Part shown: in pieces, positions 1 through 11,711 of the stretch
Numbering within the stretch: the stretch's first letter is position 1
Layout: every line of letters begins with the position of its first letter
Source: Steinernema hermaphroditum
Taxonomy: Eukaryota > Nematoda > Chromadorea > Rhabditida > Steinernematidae
Assembly (NCBI GenBank): GCA_030435675.1
Contig: CM059625.1
Location: 15,376,001 to 15,440,000, forward strand
Reading direction: 5' to 3'
Length of the DNA: 64,000 bases
Notes under the pieces: model-generated
Database searches by the model: none
What the model saw: the letters and a program-made list of their open reading frames with translations, nothing else
What the model was told of the DNA's origin: nothing
Program-made: the position numbers and the translations under genes

Positions 1-547
1 AGCGAACTTTGGAATCGCGCAACAAAGCTCAAAATGGTATGTGCTGAAAGCGCTCTTATCCACTGATGATGTTGTTTAGCAACTACCGCGTCAGCCCAGC
101 AACAGAAAGCGACATTTAACCGTACATCGCATAATACGGCCACCTGCACTATATGACTTCCAAACGGTTGCTCATCTTCCACCGTTCCTCTACAGAAAAG
201 ATGTTCATTCGGAACGTGCTTCGTCGACTGTTCCGGACAATCCACCACCCTGTTTAGAAAGTTCTCCTCCAAACAGATTTACGCAACCGTCAGCAGCAAC
301 CTCTTCTGAAATGGATACCTACCTTGGTGAAGCTCCTAACGGTGGTATCAGTCACACCAATAATGCTGAGCGTACCGAGGAAAGTCTCGAAGAAAGTGTC
401 GAGAATTTCTCAAGAGACCCGACTGAGTATGCTGAGCCTGAAAGTGTTTTAGATAGTGAGGATTCACTATCCATGAGCAGCAGCAATCCGATTTTCGCAG
501 TACTTAAAGCTGCCAATGATATTCTTAATTCTAGCACTACTTGTTAG
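1..547 (+). CDS. 3' end of an unidentified gene (partial)
   Basis: The window opens inside a coding exon (1-36). A GTATGT donor at 37 and a TTTAG acceptor ending at 79 define a 43-bp intron, and the following exon (80-547) is read in phase to a TAG stop at 545-547. The visible 168 residues are hydrophilic, with a proline-rich stretch, then a serine/glutamate-rich acidic tail, and no membrane segment. This looks like a disordered C-terminal tail of a longer protein whose identity lies to the left of the window. A downstream AATAAA is not obvious. I do not recognise the family. The clean phase-0 short intron and the long open frame are the support. Confidence 0.5.
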
Positions 548-853
548 TTTCTTCCTTCCCATTTAACTTATATTGACAATATAGTGCATATCCTGTAATC
601 CTCTTCTTCGTTGAGCGTTCTCGTCCAGGTCACGAGTTCCAAATCTTTTATAACATTTCCCTCATCTGCATCAAATTAACCACGGTATGCAGTTTTCCCC
701 ATCTCGGTGTTGATCAATTAATTTTTGTCAGCTGTTATAACGATTTCATGGTGTCAAATGTTAAATTTCTCTTTGTGTTAAGGCAGACATTGTTAACTCA
801 CAGCGCAATGTAGTAATCAAAAAGAAAGCGAACACAATTCCCACAATCGCCGC

Positions 854-923
854 TGTTTGTGCTCTCGTCGTCTGCGTGCCTCTTCGCCGATATCGATTCT
901 CTCTTTACTGGGAGTTCTTTCCC
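854..923 (+). repeat. Direct repeat R1, copy 1
   Basis: A block beginning TGTTTGTGCTCTCGTCGTCT recurs at 1378-1449. The first 24 bases are identical, and both copies then run through a GATATCG motif to a shared GGAGTTCTTTCCC end. A third fragment starts near 2498. It is non-coding and of unknown origin, probably part of an old mobile element. Confidence 0.6.
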
Positions 924-1377
924 GGTCCTATTAGTTCACTCTTGTGGAGCTTGATAAACCTGTTAAGAAACCCAATCCTGAGATAGGTCAGTAGATCAAT
1001 GCGTCCTTTCACCAAAACGCGCCAAGGGAGCTTTTGGGATCAATTTATAAAACATGTAAGGCAGCGCCAGGTATCGCACCGACTTGCTGGTGGGGTATAA
1101 AATGTAGGGATGCAGGGAAACTTCAAAGCGTAGCAGCATTGTATCCAAATTCTTTGCATGTTTATTCAACCAGTTATTATCGTTCATGTGCAGTTCGATG
1201 GGAAGATTGTGTTTGTTTACGGTAAAGTTATGATAAGGCATAGTCTTTTCCATCTCATTGTTGAATAGCTGTCGGGTGATATGCCTATTTCATTGAACTA
1301 AGTGAAAACCAGCAAATGGTAAATGCCAGCACAATAATATAGAGAAGAGCAGCAAGCGACTCCCAATGTTTCGCCTG

Positions 1378-1449
1378 TGTTTGTGCTCTCGTCGTCTGCG
1401 TTCTCTTCAACGATATCGCCTCTCTCGTGTTTTGGGGGAGTTCTTTCCC
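1378..1449 (+). repeat. Direct repeat R1, copy 2
   Basis: Second copy of the block at 854-923, with a few substitutions and a small length change in the middle. It is followed about 250 bp later by a copy of repeat family R2, as is the R1 fragment near 2498. R1 and R2 may therefore be two parts of one element. Confidence 0.6.
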
Positions 1450-1699
1450 TGTACTAACGTTTTCATCCCAGAAGAAGGACATAAGTATAAAATAAGTTAT
1501 GTGAAATGTGTTTAAGGTAAATGACCTTATGTATACATTGGATTCGAGACTTAATGTGCTCGATACCCTGACTAGCTCTTGTGATTGATTCGGTTTGTTG
1601 AGTCTTGTTACCATTCCGCTTCCGCGACGTGAGCAGAAAATGCCATACATAATTTCCAGCGTAAGCAGTGTAAAAGAGGTAGGTAGTTATGGCGATAAC

Positions 1700-1773
1700 G
1701 GAACGACACTTCAATCGTGTAAAATATTTCAAACTGGAAATACGGGAACTTCAAGATACTGAGATGCGAAAAG
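1700..1773 (-). repeat. Dispersed repeat R2, minus-oriented copy 1
   Basis: This block matches 2530-2601 closely over about 73 bp, sharing GTGTAAAATATTTC and ATACGGGAAC. Its reverse complement resembles the core of the plus-oriented copies at 3722-3930 and 4110-4337 (CTCACTATC...TTCCC.TATCT...CGTTCGGAA...CACACCT). It has no coding content. Confidence 0.55.
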
Positions 1774-2529
1774 CGAGTTACGAGTTTACGAGTTTATTTC
1801 GTGAATCAAAGGTTTGCGCCTTGCACGACACCGAATAATAGACAAACAGAGGATGTCTCGTTTTAGCCGGCTTCATCCCTGGCGTGGCGCTTATGGCGAA
1901 CCGGTCGGAGACGGCGCGCATCACGGGGCATGTGGGAGACGGCAAAACTGCGGAAATGGCAGTAGAACTTCTTCTTCTCGGGGCGTTTGCGGCACAGAGG
2001 ATGCGAAAAGCAGGAAGCGGAAATGTGGGTGAGCTAAGACGTCTTCTATTCGCTAAACAGTGTGGATTTCGCAGCACTCAGATTCAAAAAAAATGAACAA
2101 ACAACTTATGTCTTTGACAACCAGTTGTCTAAAAACTGCCTAGACACTCACATGCAGTTTATTCGCTCTACAATATGTCTAGAAGCAGGTAGGCAGTGTA
2201 TCCTGTCTACTATCTGTCTAAAAGTGTCTAGATATGTTGTACACAGGTGGCAGACAGAACAGATTGGCCGTTTTTGTCTAGATAGATTGTATCAAGACAT
2301 ATATTTGACACGATAGACTGTTAAGATTGGACAACAGGACAACAACGACCGCTCACTCAACTCGCTCGGTTCAGACAGCCTCAGAGAGAGAGCGAGTGGA
2401 CGATCTTGCCGATCGCTGGGGACACAAATGAAAGACCTGTCTAGAGACTGTCCAGTCCAAAATAAACAACCTGTTCTGTGCACAGTCGTATATGACGCTT
2501 TGTGCTCTCGCGACAGTTGCGCAGGTAAA

Positions 2530-2601
2530 GGAACGGCACTTGAAAGGTGTAAAATATTTCCGAGCGGAGATACGGGAACGTCAAGATAGTGAGGTGTGAA
2601 A
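2530..2601 (-). repeat. Dispersed repeat R2, minus-oriented copy 2
   Basis: Second minus-oriented copy of family R2, paired with 1700-1773. Immediately before it (from about 2498) lies a fragment of repeat R1, which again links the two families. Confidence 0.55.
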
Positions 2602-2646
2602 GGTACGAAGCTGAGATAAGGGTAAGCAACAACGTTTGATCCCCTA

Positions 2647-2872
2647 TATATAAATGGAGAACCAACGGGTCCGTTGGTCTGTTTGTGTGTGTGTTTTTCC
2701 GTGAGCACGGGGAAAACACCCACACAAAATAAGGACCCCGAGGGGAACCGAACCCGGCACCGCCCGCTTACAAAAGAAGCACGTTCGCAATGAGCTACAC
2801 AGGCAGTTGAGATGGTAGTGCTCTACTTCCACCATATCTCTAGGGGACGCAAGGCTATATAAATGGAGAACC
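2647..2872 (-). mobile_element. tRNA-derived SINE-like insertion with 17-bp flanking repeats
   Basis: A perfect 17-bp direct repeat (TATATAAATGGAGAACC) occurs at 2647-2663 and 2856-2872 and brackets 192 bp of unrelated sequence. Read on the minus strand, the insert holds a polymerase-III A-box-like TGTGTAGCTCATTGCG, an anticodon-like arm (CTTTTGT loop in a TGCTT/AAGCG stem) and a B-box-like GGGTTCGGTTCCCC, about 40 bp apart. A T-rich stretch and a TGTG microsatellite follow. The T stem does not pair properly, so it is not a functional tRNA. The flanking repeats look like a target-site duplication. A SINE or retroposed tRNA pseudogene fits best. Confidence 0.5.
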
Positions 2873-3462
2873 GTTTTGAGACCAGTCAGAGACCAGTCGG
2901 AAAACAGCAGCCAAAAATGAAGGAAAGGTTTGGATGATCACGGAGATGATATTAAGAACTTATTTTTAGGTGCCCTTATTTGAACCACCTTAGAGTTCAA
3001 TGTTTTACCGGGTATGCTGAATCATTCTAGATGAATAAGCATCATGCACGCCTGTGGTAATTCAGTATTGCCTTCGGTTTTTACATCTTTTTTAGTATTG
3101 TTGTGATCCCAAAACATCATGGCATTTATCGTCTTTTTAAGAGGGAAACTTTCCAAAATTTCAAGATTGCCGATTAGTCATTTGTAGATGGGCGATGAAC
3201 AATGCCGGCCCACGGCTTGATCGCCGCTAGCAGACAGTCGACGGGCGAACGTTTTTGTGGAATTGTCCACGACGCATTTGGCCCTTGCCTCTGCTTTCAC
3301 CTCTCTGACTCATTCACTTTCGATGCCGCTCTTATGAACACAATGACTGTTCACTGCGCTGGGTCGACAGCAAAATAGTAAATGTTCCGAAATGCCCACA
3401 ATTCCGCTCTTTTTGCTATGTATTGACTATATTTTCAGTGTCCTGATTTTTGCTCTGTGCCC

Positions 3463-6400
3463 ATGACTGTCGGCTACAATTTCGACGTCTCATCGTCGAC
3501 TCACTTCAGTCTCCTCAAAATTCTCTTCCGATGGCGTGGGAGTATGTGGAAGCTGGTGGTTGTGGAACTGTGCGCTTGGATCGCCTGCTATTTTGCGCTG
3601 AATGTTTTCGTCCGGGAGTGTTTGAACGACGTGCAGCTCGAGTAAGTTGTGTCATTGCGCATTCGAGGCAGATAAAGAAGACACATCGTTGGAACCGTAA
3701 GTGGGCCGGAATTATTTCATGCTTGAACTTCATTGGAACTCAGTGAAATACGAGCGATTTTGGCTTTAAATTAAAGTGCGATCGAGTCTTCCGTCTAATA
3801 CAGTCCAGTGAGAAGCACACAGCTTACCTGGTACCTTCCTCATCTCCCTATCATAACGTTCCCTTATCTTCGTTCGGAATGTTTCACACTTCCCAAATAG
3901 GCGTTCAGTAAAGTCTTTCATCTTTGCGGTCGTGAGATGGACCATGCTAAGGTTGCGAATATCGCTGAAAATTTATGGAGAACTGATAAGGTTTTAAGCG
4001 CCTCCAATGCCACTAAAAGACTATCGATTTGGGGGCCAATCAAAAAACATGCTTACCAAAAGTCGTTCACTTACCTGTAATGTCACATGATTCGGAATTT
4101 CCAAAGATCCTTGAACTTCATTGCATCTTAGTGAAACACGAACGATTTGATTTCAAAATGTCATTGAGTTTTCCAACAAATACAGAACACTGAACCAGAA
4201 ACACCTTATCTGGTACCCTGCGTCACACTTCCTCGCCTCACTATCACAACATTCCCTTACCTTTGTTCGGAATGTTTCACACCTCCTAAATAGGCGTCCC
4301 TTAATCTCTCAAAGTAAAGCCTTTCATTTTTGCGATGTGTAGGTATTGTATATTTGTCGGTGTCCCTTTCATCAGATTACATTTGTACTCAGGCAACCTG
4401 TATCACCTGCCTGTTGCGCAATCGTGGGCTCGATATCTCCGAGAGCGCCGATCTCACACCTTCTTATCAGTGGCGCTCGCTTATCGAACGTTCCCCTATC
4501 TCCGCTAAGAATCGTTCACACCTCGTGGGCACTACTAGGTCTCATTATCAAACCACCACAGTTAGACATTGCCAACTGTTTTTATGCCGACCGGAATTGC
4601 TTGTATTTTTCTTCCTCGTTGATATAGTCTTAGCGGATTGCGCTAATTTCTATTCTAGAAATTTCTTAACTGTACGACAAGAGCTCCGTGAATGGCTGAC
4701 AAGGATACCGTTAATCTTCCTTCTCGGCTTCTTTGTCTCGGTGGTCTTCAATCGTTGGGTCGACATCTTCAAACACATTGGATTCATAGATAAGTAAGTC
4801 GACTAGACCGATAGTTTCCAGAAGTTTAAACAACTCGATGAGTAGTCACTTTTAGTTTGGCTCTTATAGTTTCTACCGTAATACCGGGAACAGGTAATGA
4901 CATGCGGCTCGTTCGACGAAACATCGTTCGCTATGCTGTGCTGTCGCAAGCTCTCGTGTTTAGAGACATTTCTCTACAAGTACGAAAACGTTTTCCGGAC
5001 ATTCAGACGATCGTCGAAAGTGGTAAGTGCATTCCTATTTTCGAATGAGGAACTATTTATGAGAAACGTGACGAGAGGGCGCCAGCTCCAGACATGAACT
5101 TTTCTGAGAAACATGAGTCAGACGAATTCGTTTTTGGCTTTTCGCTTTTCTTTCCATTTCACACACCAATCAATCGGGCAAAGCGATGAAAAAAAAAACT
5201 TGAAGAGCGAGGAAATATGTCAGCCTTTGGAGGTCAGTCATTCTGTGGCAACGATTAGTAGTTGAGGAGTAAATATACGAACATCACAAACGCCAGTTCT
5301 ATGTGCGGCGATAAAGGGCGGCTCCAAAATTAAAGGAGTAGAGCTAGTAGAGCTACCTTCCAGACAAAAAAAAGTGTAATTTTGCTGCTAATGTGCCGCC
5401 TAATAGCGATCATCTACTTTGTTGCGTTATGGCTCTAGACAGGCGAAATTGCAGCGATTGAAGCTAAATTGCGCCCTAGACCTAGGCTTAGGCTTACGCC
5501 TGTGGATTTAAGCGAACCCGAAACATGTGGAGTCTTCATGGTCTCCGCTTGCTTCTTCAGTATGCAAAATATTGAAAAGAATAAGCACTATATCCTGCAA
5601 GATGTTGCTTCATGATCGGATTCTTGTTTGTTCCGGGAGTTAAAAGAAGTAAGTTATCACGCGAACAGGCATACCTTGGTGATAAGAAGGTGTGTAAGCG
5701 CGATCTGGCCGAATCTTGAAACACTCAAAAACGGGCCTGAGTTTACTTACGGACACAAGTCAAGATTAAAGTCATTCGAATTGAAGTAGAAGCCAGTGAC
5801 TCCATCAATTCAGTGATCTATTAACCCCGTAAGATGCCATACCAATTATGTGTCCTGGTCAAAATTTCACTCAACTTGTGTCGGGATGCTCTGAAAGCTG
5901 TTTCAATCTCTTAATCAGGATGTGGGCTGCGAAATATCCACATTTTTCTAAACTTGACCTAAATCTTCATCCAAATGTTCGAGAGTTGATCAGACTTCAG
6001 ACTTCTTGATCTCGGTCTTTCAGTTTGTCGAGTCTCAATCTCGAGATCTTGGTGGAAATTTTACCAATTTCCAGTCATGGAATCTTGGAAATGCGTCAAG
6101 CGTCGTTGGAGGCACACACACGTTTCCATGTGCATTTAACATTCCACAGTCCAAAGCTGTCTGCACCCACGCTGTGGATCTTGACTTCACGATCGTAACG
6201 CACAAAAGCCGTGCCAAACAGTCATTGGCTCTTCGTCAGCACACCTACTTCTATCATCCTTGATACTGACTTGGAACAATAGGACATTTACGTCCTTTGT
6301 TTTTTTTTTTCAGTGCAAAAATATTGCCCATAATGAGATACGACTCCCCGCTGTTGTTTGTTTTGGGTCATTTTCGCGCATCCGCACCCACCTTCGGTTT

Positions 6401-9400
6401 ATTGCTAAATGAGGCGATAAAAAGTTGGCCTCCCGAACGCGGCCTCCTTCTTCCTCCGTCGGCGTCAATTATAAGATGTGCCAAATGATAATTATATCTC
6501 TGAGTTTAGCCTTTGTCGGCCGGTGCAGTGCTACGGCCTGCCCTCTCATCCAACGGTTTTCCGCCGTGTGCGCAGCTCACCACAAAATTGATAATCGTCC
6601 TAGTGGATCTTGATAACGCGACTCCCGTTTACTTTGAGTGAGCCGCGCTAATCGAGGTTGCGCAAGGAGTTGACACATTGCCGCTAAGTTGACTTGGAGC
6701 TGCGATAACGCCACCGAATATTAATAGCGATGGAGTTTTTATCTTCCTGGGGCAATGGAATAAGGCTATTGAATCGACATCGGTAACTAGCACTTATCAT
6801 CGATTTTCATTCACACCGGTTAATGTATCGGAAGTTGTACTATGGAAACAATCCTGATAAAAAATAAAAGAGAAAGCCAAGAAAAAGGTGTGGTATCATA
6901 GAAAGCCTGTAGATTAGGACCGGCGAAGGAACTGGGCAAAGGAACCAGTGTTTGAAAATAATGCGGGCTCATTTCATTTCACTCCATTATCACCTCTTCG
7001 GATTGATAATAATTGCTGTCATGGCAACCACTTAGCGCAGCGATTAAGTAATCTAATTTCCCCAATTTATTCTATCTGTGATATAATCTACAGCTTATCA
7101 TCTTTTCTATCGGCACAGCGGTTGGTTAGCTGGCTTCCCACTTGAAGAGATGCTAATCAGTCGTTAACGCCTTACACGAAAGAGCGCTAATCAAAGCCAC
7201 CTATCTCAACATCGAAAGCGACTCCCCACATTGATGTTGTTTCCCTACTTACAACACTGAAAGTAGAGATGCAGGAATCGATTGGTCCCCTAATAGGGAA
7301 ACGGCCTTTTACGGAATTTCAAGCTGTCATCGTCCCGTTTTGTCTTTTCGGCGCATTATGTTCTTCGTTCAAATTTATTTGCCTCTTAGAAAAAGTGGAG
7401 GCGCAGAGGAGTGAGCGCGCGAGTGCGACGCTGATAACGATCGCCGCGCACCTTATGCGATCAGATTTGGCGATAAGAAACGGTGCGAGGCGTCGGCAAC
7501 CTGTTCGCTCGGTCGTTCGTTGACGCTCCGTCCGCGCGTGCACAAGCAACGCTGCAGGGATTCCGAGCGGTGGATGACACGCTTTTCAGCCGAACAACAT
7601 GCGATTTGTCGTATGCTGCGCTCCACCTTCAACAAACCAAGGGTACGGTATCTGACAATGAACGCTAAAAACGATGTGAACACATACTAAAACATGACGT
7701 TTTATATCGGTTTCTTCACCATGAATAGAGACCATACAAAGAAGAAGAAAAAATTTAATAAACTGAAGCAATAATTGACGCAATTGTCAATAATCAGATC
7801 TTAAAGGCTATCGCAACATATATCAGCTGCGGTTGGTTAGCAGTGCAACGTTTATCGCTTAGATTTTAATCACTCGATAACACCCTAAGAGGAATGCGAA
7901 GATTGTAGTCAGTTCCATAGAGTATGACAGCTGTGGGGTTTCGATGTTTCTTCGGTTCGGATGCTTCATTTCCGATGTTTATTATGTAACTTCCTAGCAA
8001 TGGTATGTATTGATTTTTTTTTCTTTGGCTATCATTTGCAATACCTTAGAGCACTGTGATGTAAGAGATCTAAAACCTTGCTGTGAGTCAGAGTACAGAA
8101 GCAAGTGTGCTGTTCTAGGATAACAACTTTGATGGTTAGCTTCAGTTATTTTTGCATGTTTTTGGCAATTTAAGGCTCGATAAAAATGAGGAAATACTGC
8201 ACGCATAGTCGCATTTGACCCTGGCGCTGGGTTGCTCTGTAGGGACTAATTCTTGAACCACAAATTCACTTCAACACATGGTGTCCAATGATCTTATTTA
8301 GGTTTGATGACGGAACGAGAAAGTGAGCTGTACGAGGCGAAGGAGATGCACGACTCCAAATATTGGCTTCCAATCCAGTGGGCCTATCTGCTAGCGCGAA
8401 AGCTGCGGATCGAAGAGATAATCCCTTCCGACATTCTCATGAACCAAATTCTCGAGGTAATTGCTTGGCCTTTGTAAGTGAGAAGTATCCATTAAATCGG
8501 GTGACCACCACTGTCGTTCCCACCAACATACACAAACGACGATGAACTCACCAAGTTGTTGATGGCTATCTCGATTGTAAACGAGTCAGTCTCATTTTAT
8601 TGACCAAAATCAACTCACGCTGATTTATGCACTTGACGATAAGATCAAAACGTTTAGAAGCTTCGAGCCTTTCGCTCCGACTTGCAATATCTCTGCTGCT
8701 ATGACTGGGTTCCGGTGCCGCTGAGTTATCCACAAATCGTCTTTCTAGCTGTCCGATGCTACTTTATAGTGTCCTTGATAGCCAGACAACAAGTTTCAAA
8801 GGACAACGTAAAAGAGATCACATTCAAAGTTGCCAACTGTAAAAGTGGACTTCAGGTGGATACATATTTCCCATTCATGACAGTCCTCGAGTTTCTGTTC
8901 ACAGTTGGCTGGATGAAGGTGGCCGAAGCGTTGCTGAATCCATTCGGTGAGGACGATGACGACTTTGAATGCAACTACCTGATCGATCGGAATCTTTCGG
9001 TACGTGAAGCGACATTCAATCACTGTGCTAGGGCTGTTCAGACGGGTTTCGAAATTGTCGAATTGTACGAGCAACCGCCATGTGACGAGATTGACGATTT
9101 CTGGCAAATGACTATTCCTCGTCCGTTAGATGTGAACGTCCAGGATCCGGACAAGAAGAAAGTCACCCCCTACCACGGTAGCATAGCCGACCTCAATGTG
9201 CTTCGGGATAAGTCTCCAAATCCCAGAAAGAGTTCGGTTTTCTCGGTTACTCGCGACCTAAGTCGTCGGAGCAAAGTGGCCGACATCGAACGTCTTCACA
9301 GGTAGGACCCATAATCTACTAACTTTGCACTTTCGATTTGCTACTGTAGAATGTCGTCGCGGCGTCGGCCATCAATTTCGGCAGCCGGACGGCTCTCGTC

Positions 9401-11249
9401 AACGAATATCAACAACGGTAAGACGACTCTCGCCATCACTCACGCCGTCACTCAGCCAAAAAAACGGCCTTTTGCCCTTTTAGAGGTCAGGCGGTGCAAT
9501 GACAAATGGGCGAACACATGAAAAACACCTGAAAGGGTTTGACCGATGGCGTTTTGCACCGCTACCGTTTCACTTTTGGAAGGGAAACCGGTCCTCCCTT
9601 GTAGACAATTGGTAAAAACTGCGGCTGATTTCCGCGGCTTACGGTAAAAGTATTGTGACCGTGAAAAGTGAATACGTTTGCTCTATTAGTATAACTGACC
9701 ACGCGAACGTCACATCCCAAATAACAAACCTTTGCAAACATGTTTACACCTCACTAAGGGCCTAAAGTGGCAGTAAACCGGCTTCGTTTGAGCTGCTTAT
9801 GTGGCTCATTGGGTAATGGATCGGGAATAGGTCAGTGGCCTCAGTCTCTATTTTCTCTTTTGTCTGAATTTTAATCTGAAACCGACCACGGACAGAAAAA
9901 CACAGAAGCCAACGGAGCCGTCGATTCTCAGTTTATATATAGGCAATCTGAGCCTTATAAGTAGGACAACATTTGAAAGTTAGCCAGAAGGAAAACTGTG
10001 ACAAATGTTGTATCGCGTTTGTAGTTTGGATTTCGATCAACGTTGAACGTTACTGATAAAGTCTTGCATGTCATTTACCAAAATGGTACACCTAAACGGT
10101 TGCCATACGATCAAGTTTTGTACGCTACTTTTCCAAATGGTGCCTTTGAGTTGCCTCGAAATGCATCAATTTAATCGACCGCAGATGGCGCTTCATAACA
10201 GTGTACAGGAATGTTTTGGTTCTGTTCAGAATGTTCTGGGAAATGAAAAACAGGATTTTTATGCAAGAAAACCCATCTAAATCGAAAAAAACTACACTGC
10301 CTTATTCTGTGAACAGTGAGCTGTAAAAATAGTGCATAATTTCGCGTGCGGAATATGGTAGCCTAGTTTGCCGATTTAGAGGTGTTTTATAGCATAGGCA
10401 TCCCATTTTTCAGTTCACAGAACTTTCTGAACACCCTGTATATCTGAACACCCTATGTATAAATCGGTTCCCACAATAATCACATTTTTACATTTGATCT
10501 TCTGAAATCTCCAGTTTGGCTAGCGACACAGCCATGGCTTCTCTACCTGCAAATTCGGTCATCAGTGCGTTCAATTTTCAATTTGAAAGTTCAATTATGA
10601 GCTAATTTTTGAAAAATATCGCCACCATCACTCAACCGTTGTCCATCATCAAAAAAAACTGTCTGATGCACTTTCTAAGGTCAGACGATGGTGACAAATT
10701 GTACTCAAAAAACAGTGGCATGATTGACCGCTACGTTTACTGTCTAGGATGCGGTTTTCACGCTTATGAGAAACCGGTATTTTCTGCAAGAGAACGTGCA
10801 TAAACACGACCTTCCTTCTAGCGAATTGATTCTACAAGCGAAAGTCGAGTGACCTTGTCGCAGTCGATTACAATAAAACGGTCGAGAGGCGACGATTGGG
10901 CAAAAAATGGGCATGCTACTGTAGGCGACGTTGCCGTATCTTCATATAATTTACAAAATACAAATGAAGTGGTTCATAGGGACAGAGATCACCCAGTTCC
11001 TCATCGACCGCGTAAACGCGATTATCTTTCTGATCTTTCACATCAACATTGGCGCTGAGCAACACCTCTATTGATTGTTCCTATTAGTCAGATGTTATGT
11101 AAAGCGTCATGTCTCTGCCACCCATGTTGACACAGGCTCTACACTGGACCATTTTAGAAATGCATCCATCCTTCATATCCCGCCTGGATAGCGTCTTTGA
11201 ACGAGAAGAACGCGACGATAATGAAGCGGATGCGTCGAAACTTGTCTAA
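3463..11249 (+). CDS. Bestrophin-family calcium-activated anion channel (7 exons, 479 aa)
   Basis: Exons are 3463-3641, 4659-4793, 4856-5022, 8302-8456, 8658-9301, 9350-9417 and 11158-11249. All junction phases agree and the spliced frame is 1440 nt with a TAA stop. The protein begins MTVGYNFD, the family's conserved start. It has the first membrane helix at about residues 20-45, the RFP signature at about 150-152, and the acidic NPFGEDDDDFECN calcium clasp at about 306-318. Bestrophins form pentameric plasma-membrane chloride/anion channels. A variable tail follows residue 360 and ends DASKLV. Residues 1-3 lie 26 bp after a TTTTCAG acceptor, so the mRNA is probably trans-spliced. AATAAA sits at 11279. 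Intron 3 is long (3.3 kb) and rich in GATA motifs. The weakest call is the last exon, chosen because it alone fits the phase and ends before a polyA signal. Confidence 0.9.
3722..3930 (+). repeat. Dispersed repeat R2, plus-oriented long copy A
   Basis: About 210 bp lying in intron 1 of the bestrophin gene. It aligns along its whole length with 4110-4337: TTGAACTTCATTG, then CAGTGAAA.ACGA.CGATTT, ACCTGGTACC, CGTTCGGAATGTTTCACAC, AAATAGGCGT and GTAAAG.CTTTCAT occur in the same order. I estimate roughly three-quarters identity by eye. No open reading frame or terminal repeat is evident. Confidence 0.65.
4110..4337 (+). repeat. Dispersed repeat R2, plus-oriented long copy B
   Basis: Second long copy of R2, about 390 bp downstream of copy A in the same intron. 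It also carries TTCGGAATGTTTCACAC and AAATAGGCGT. A weaker third similarity (TTATCGAACGTTCCCCTATCT and a following TTCACACCTC) lies at about 4470-4535. Several copies in one intron, plus inverted ones 2 kb upstream, point to a local burst of a small non-autonomous element. Confidence 0.65.
5023..8301. other. Long bestrophin intron 3, no gene seen
   Basis: The 3.3-kb intron between bestrophin exons 3 and 4. Its open frames are short, occur on both strands, and lack start-acceptor or donor logic. It contains many GATA-core motifs (for example near 6413, 6610, 6704, 6588, 7436 and 7470), which may be binding sites for GATA factors, but no cluster is as tight as those upstream of the two GATA genes. 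Confidence 0.5.
9418..11157. other. Bestrophin last intron
   Basis: A 1.74-kb intron. It contains a short tandem duplication of TCTGAACACCCT at 10426-10455. An acceptor-preceded open frame at 10822-11058 has a plausible hydrophilic composition, but the phase carried from exon 6 would run into a TGA there. I therefore treat it as intronic, or at most an alternative tail. Confidence 0.45.
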
Positions 11250-11278
11250 CCATGCTATCAACTCAAAACAATGGCGTG

Positions 11279-11284
11279 AAATAA
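11279..11284 (+). terminator. Polyadenylation signal of the bestrophin gene
   Basis: AATAAA, 30 bp after the TAA stop of the last bestrophin exon and followed by an AT-rich stretch. It is the canonical nematode polyadenylation signal at the expected distance, and supports the choice of last exon. Confidence 0.6.
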
Positions 11285-11711
11285 ATTATTGTATTATATA
11301 GTATATGAAATAATATATAAATGCACAAATCACACGCTATGACCACAACGAATAGAGTGAAAAGACGAGTTTGCGAACATTTCCATGTAAGAATAGATAA
11401 ATTTTCCACGTTATTGCTAGTCGATTATTTGTACGAATGAAACATATATACAGAGATGGCACAGACAGCGATGTCCACGGAAGGCGACGATCAAGAAGAA
11501 CGAGGAATATGAGATACAATATAAGGAGATTTCTCTACCTAAAGCTCTTTAGGGTCGAACTAAAAGGATGACGGGCTAATGAGTGAATGGATGGGAGGAT
11601 AAATATCGTAACAAAACCCCTGGAATGAGCGACACGCAGTAGTCTTCAAACGTTATATGCGCTTTCCACCCGTAACGAAGACGAACTTTGCGGAATTTTG
11701 GACAGGAGCAC

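Larger units (their letters stand above)
548..3462. other. Intergenic region with dispersed repeats
   Basis: No gene can be supported between the end of the left-edge gene and the bestrophin start. Short open frames here occur on both strands without splice-phase consistency or recognisable protein motifs. What the region holds is repeats: a 70-bp direct repeat pair, copies of a dispersed element on the minus strand, a TGTCTAGA-rich stretch around 2120-2290, and a tRNA-like insertion between 17-bp direct repeats. These are listed separately. Confidence 0.6.

Noticed and set aside
2700..2830. Functional minus-strand tRNA gene (Lys-like UUU anticodon arm)
   Set aside because: A-box and B-box resemble a tRNA, but the T stem does not pair and no 7-bp acceptor stem closes. 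Kept only as a SINE-like or pseudogene remnant.
5478..5502. Interstitial nematode telomere repeat (TTAGGC)
   Set aside because: Only about two imperfect units; well within chance for this length.
10822..11058. Bestrophin C-terminal exon after the CTTCTAG acceptor
   Set aside because: The phase carried from exon 6 meets TGA immediately. The exon at 11158 fits the phase and ends before AATAAA.
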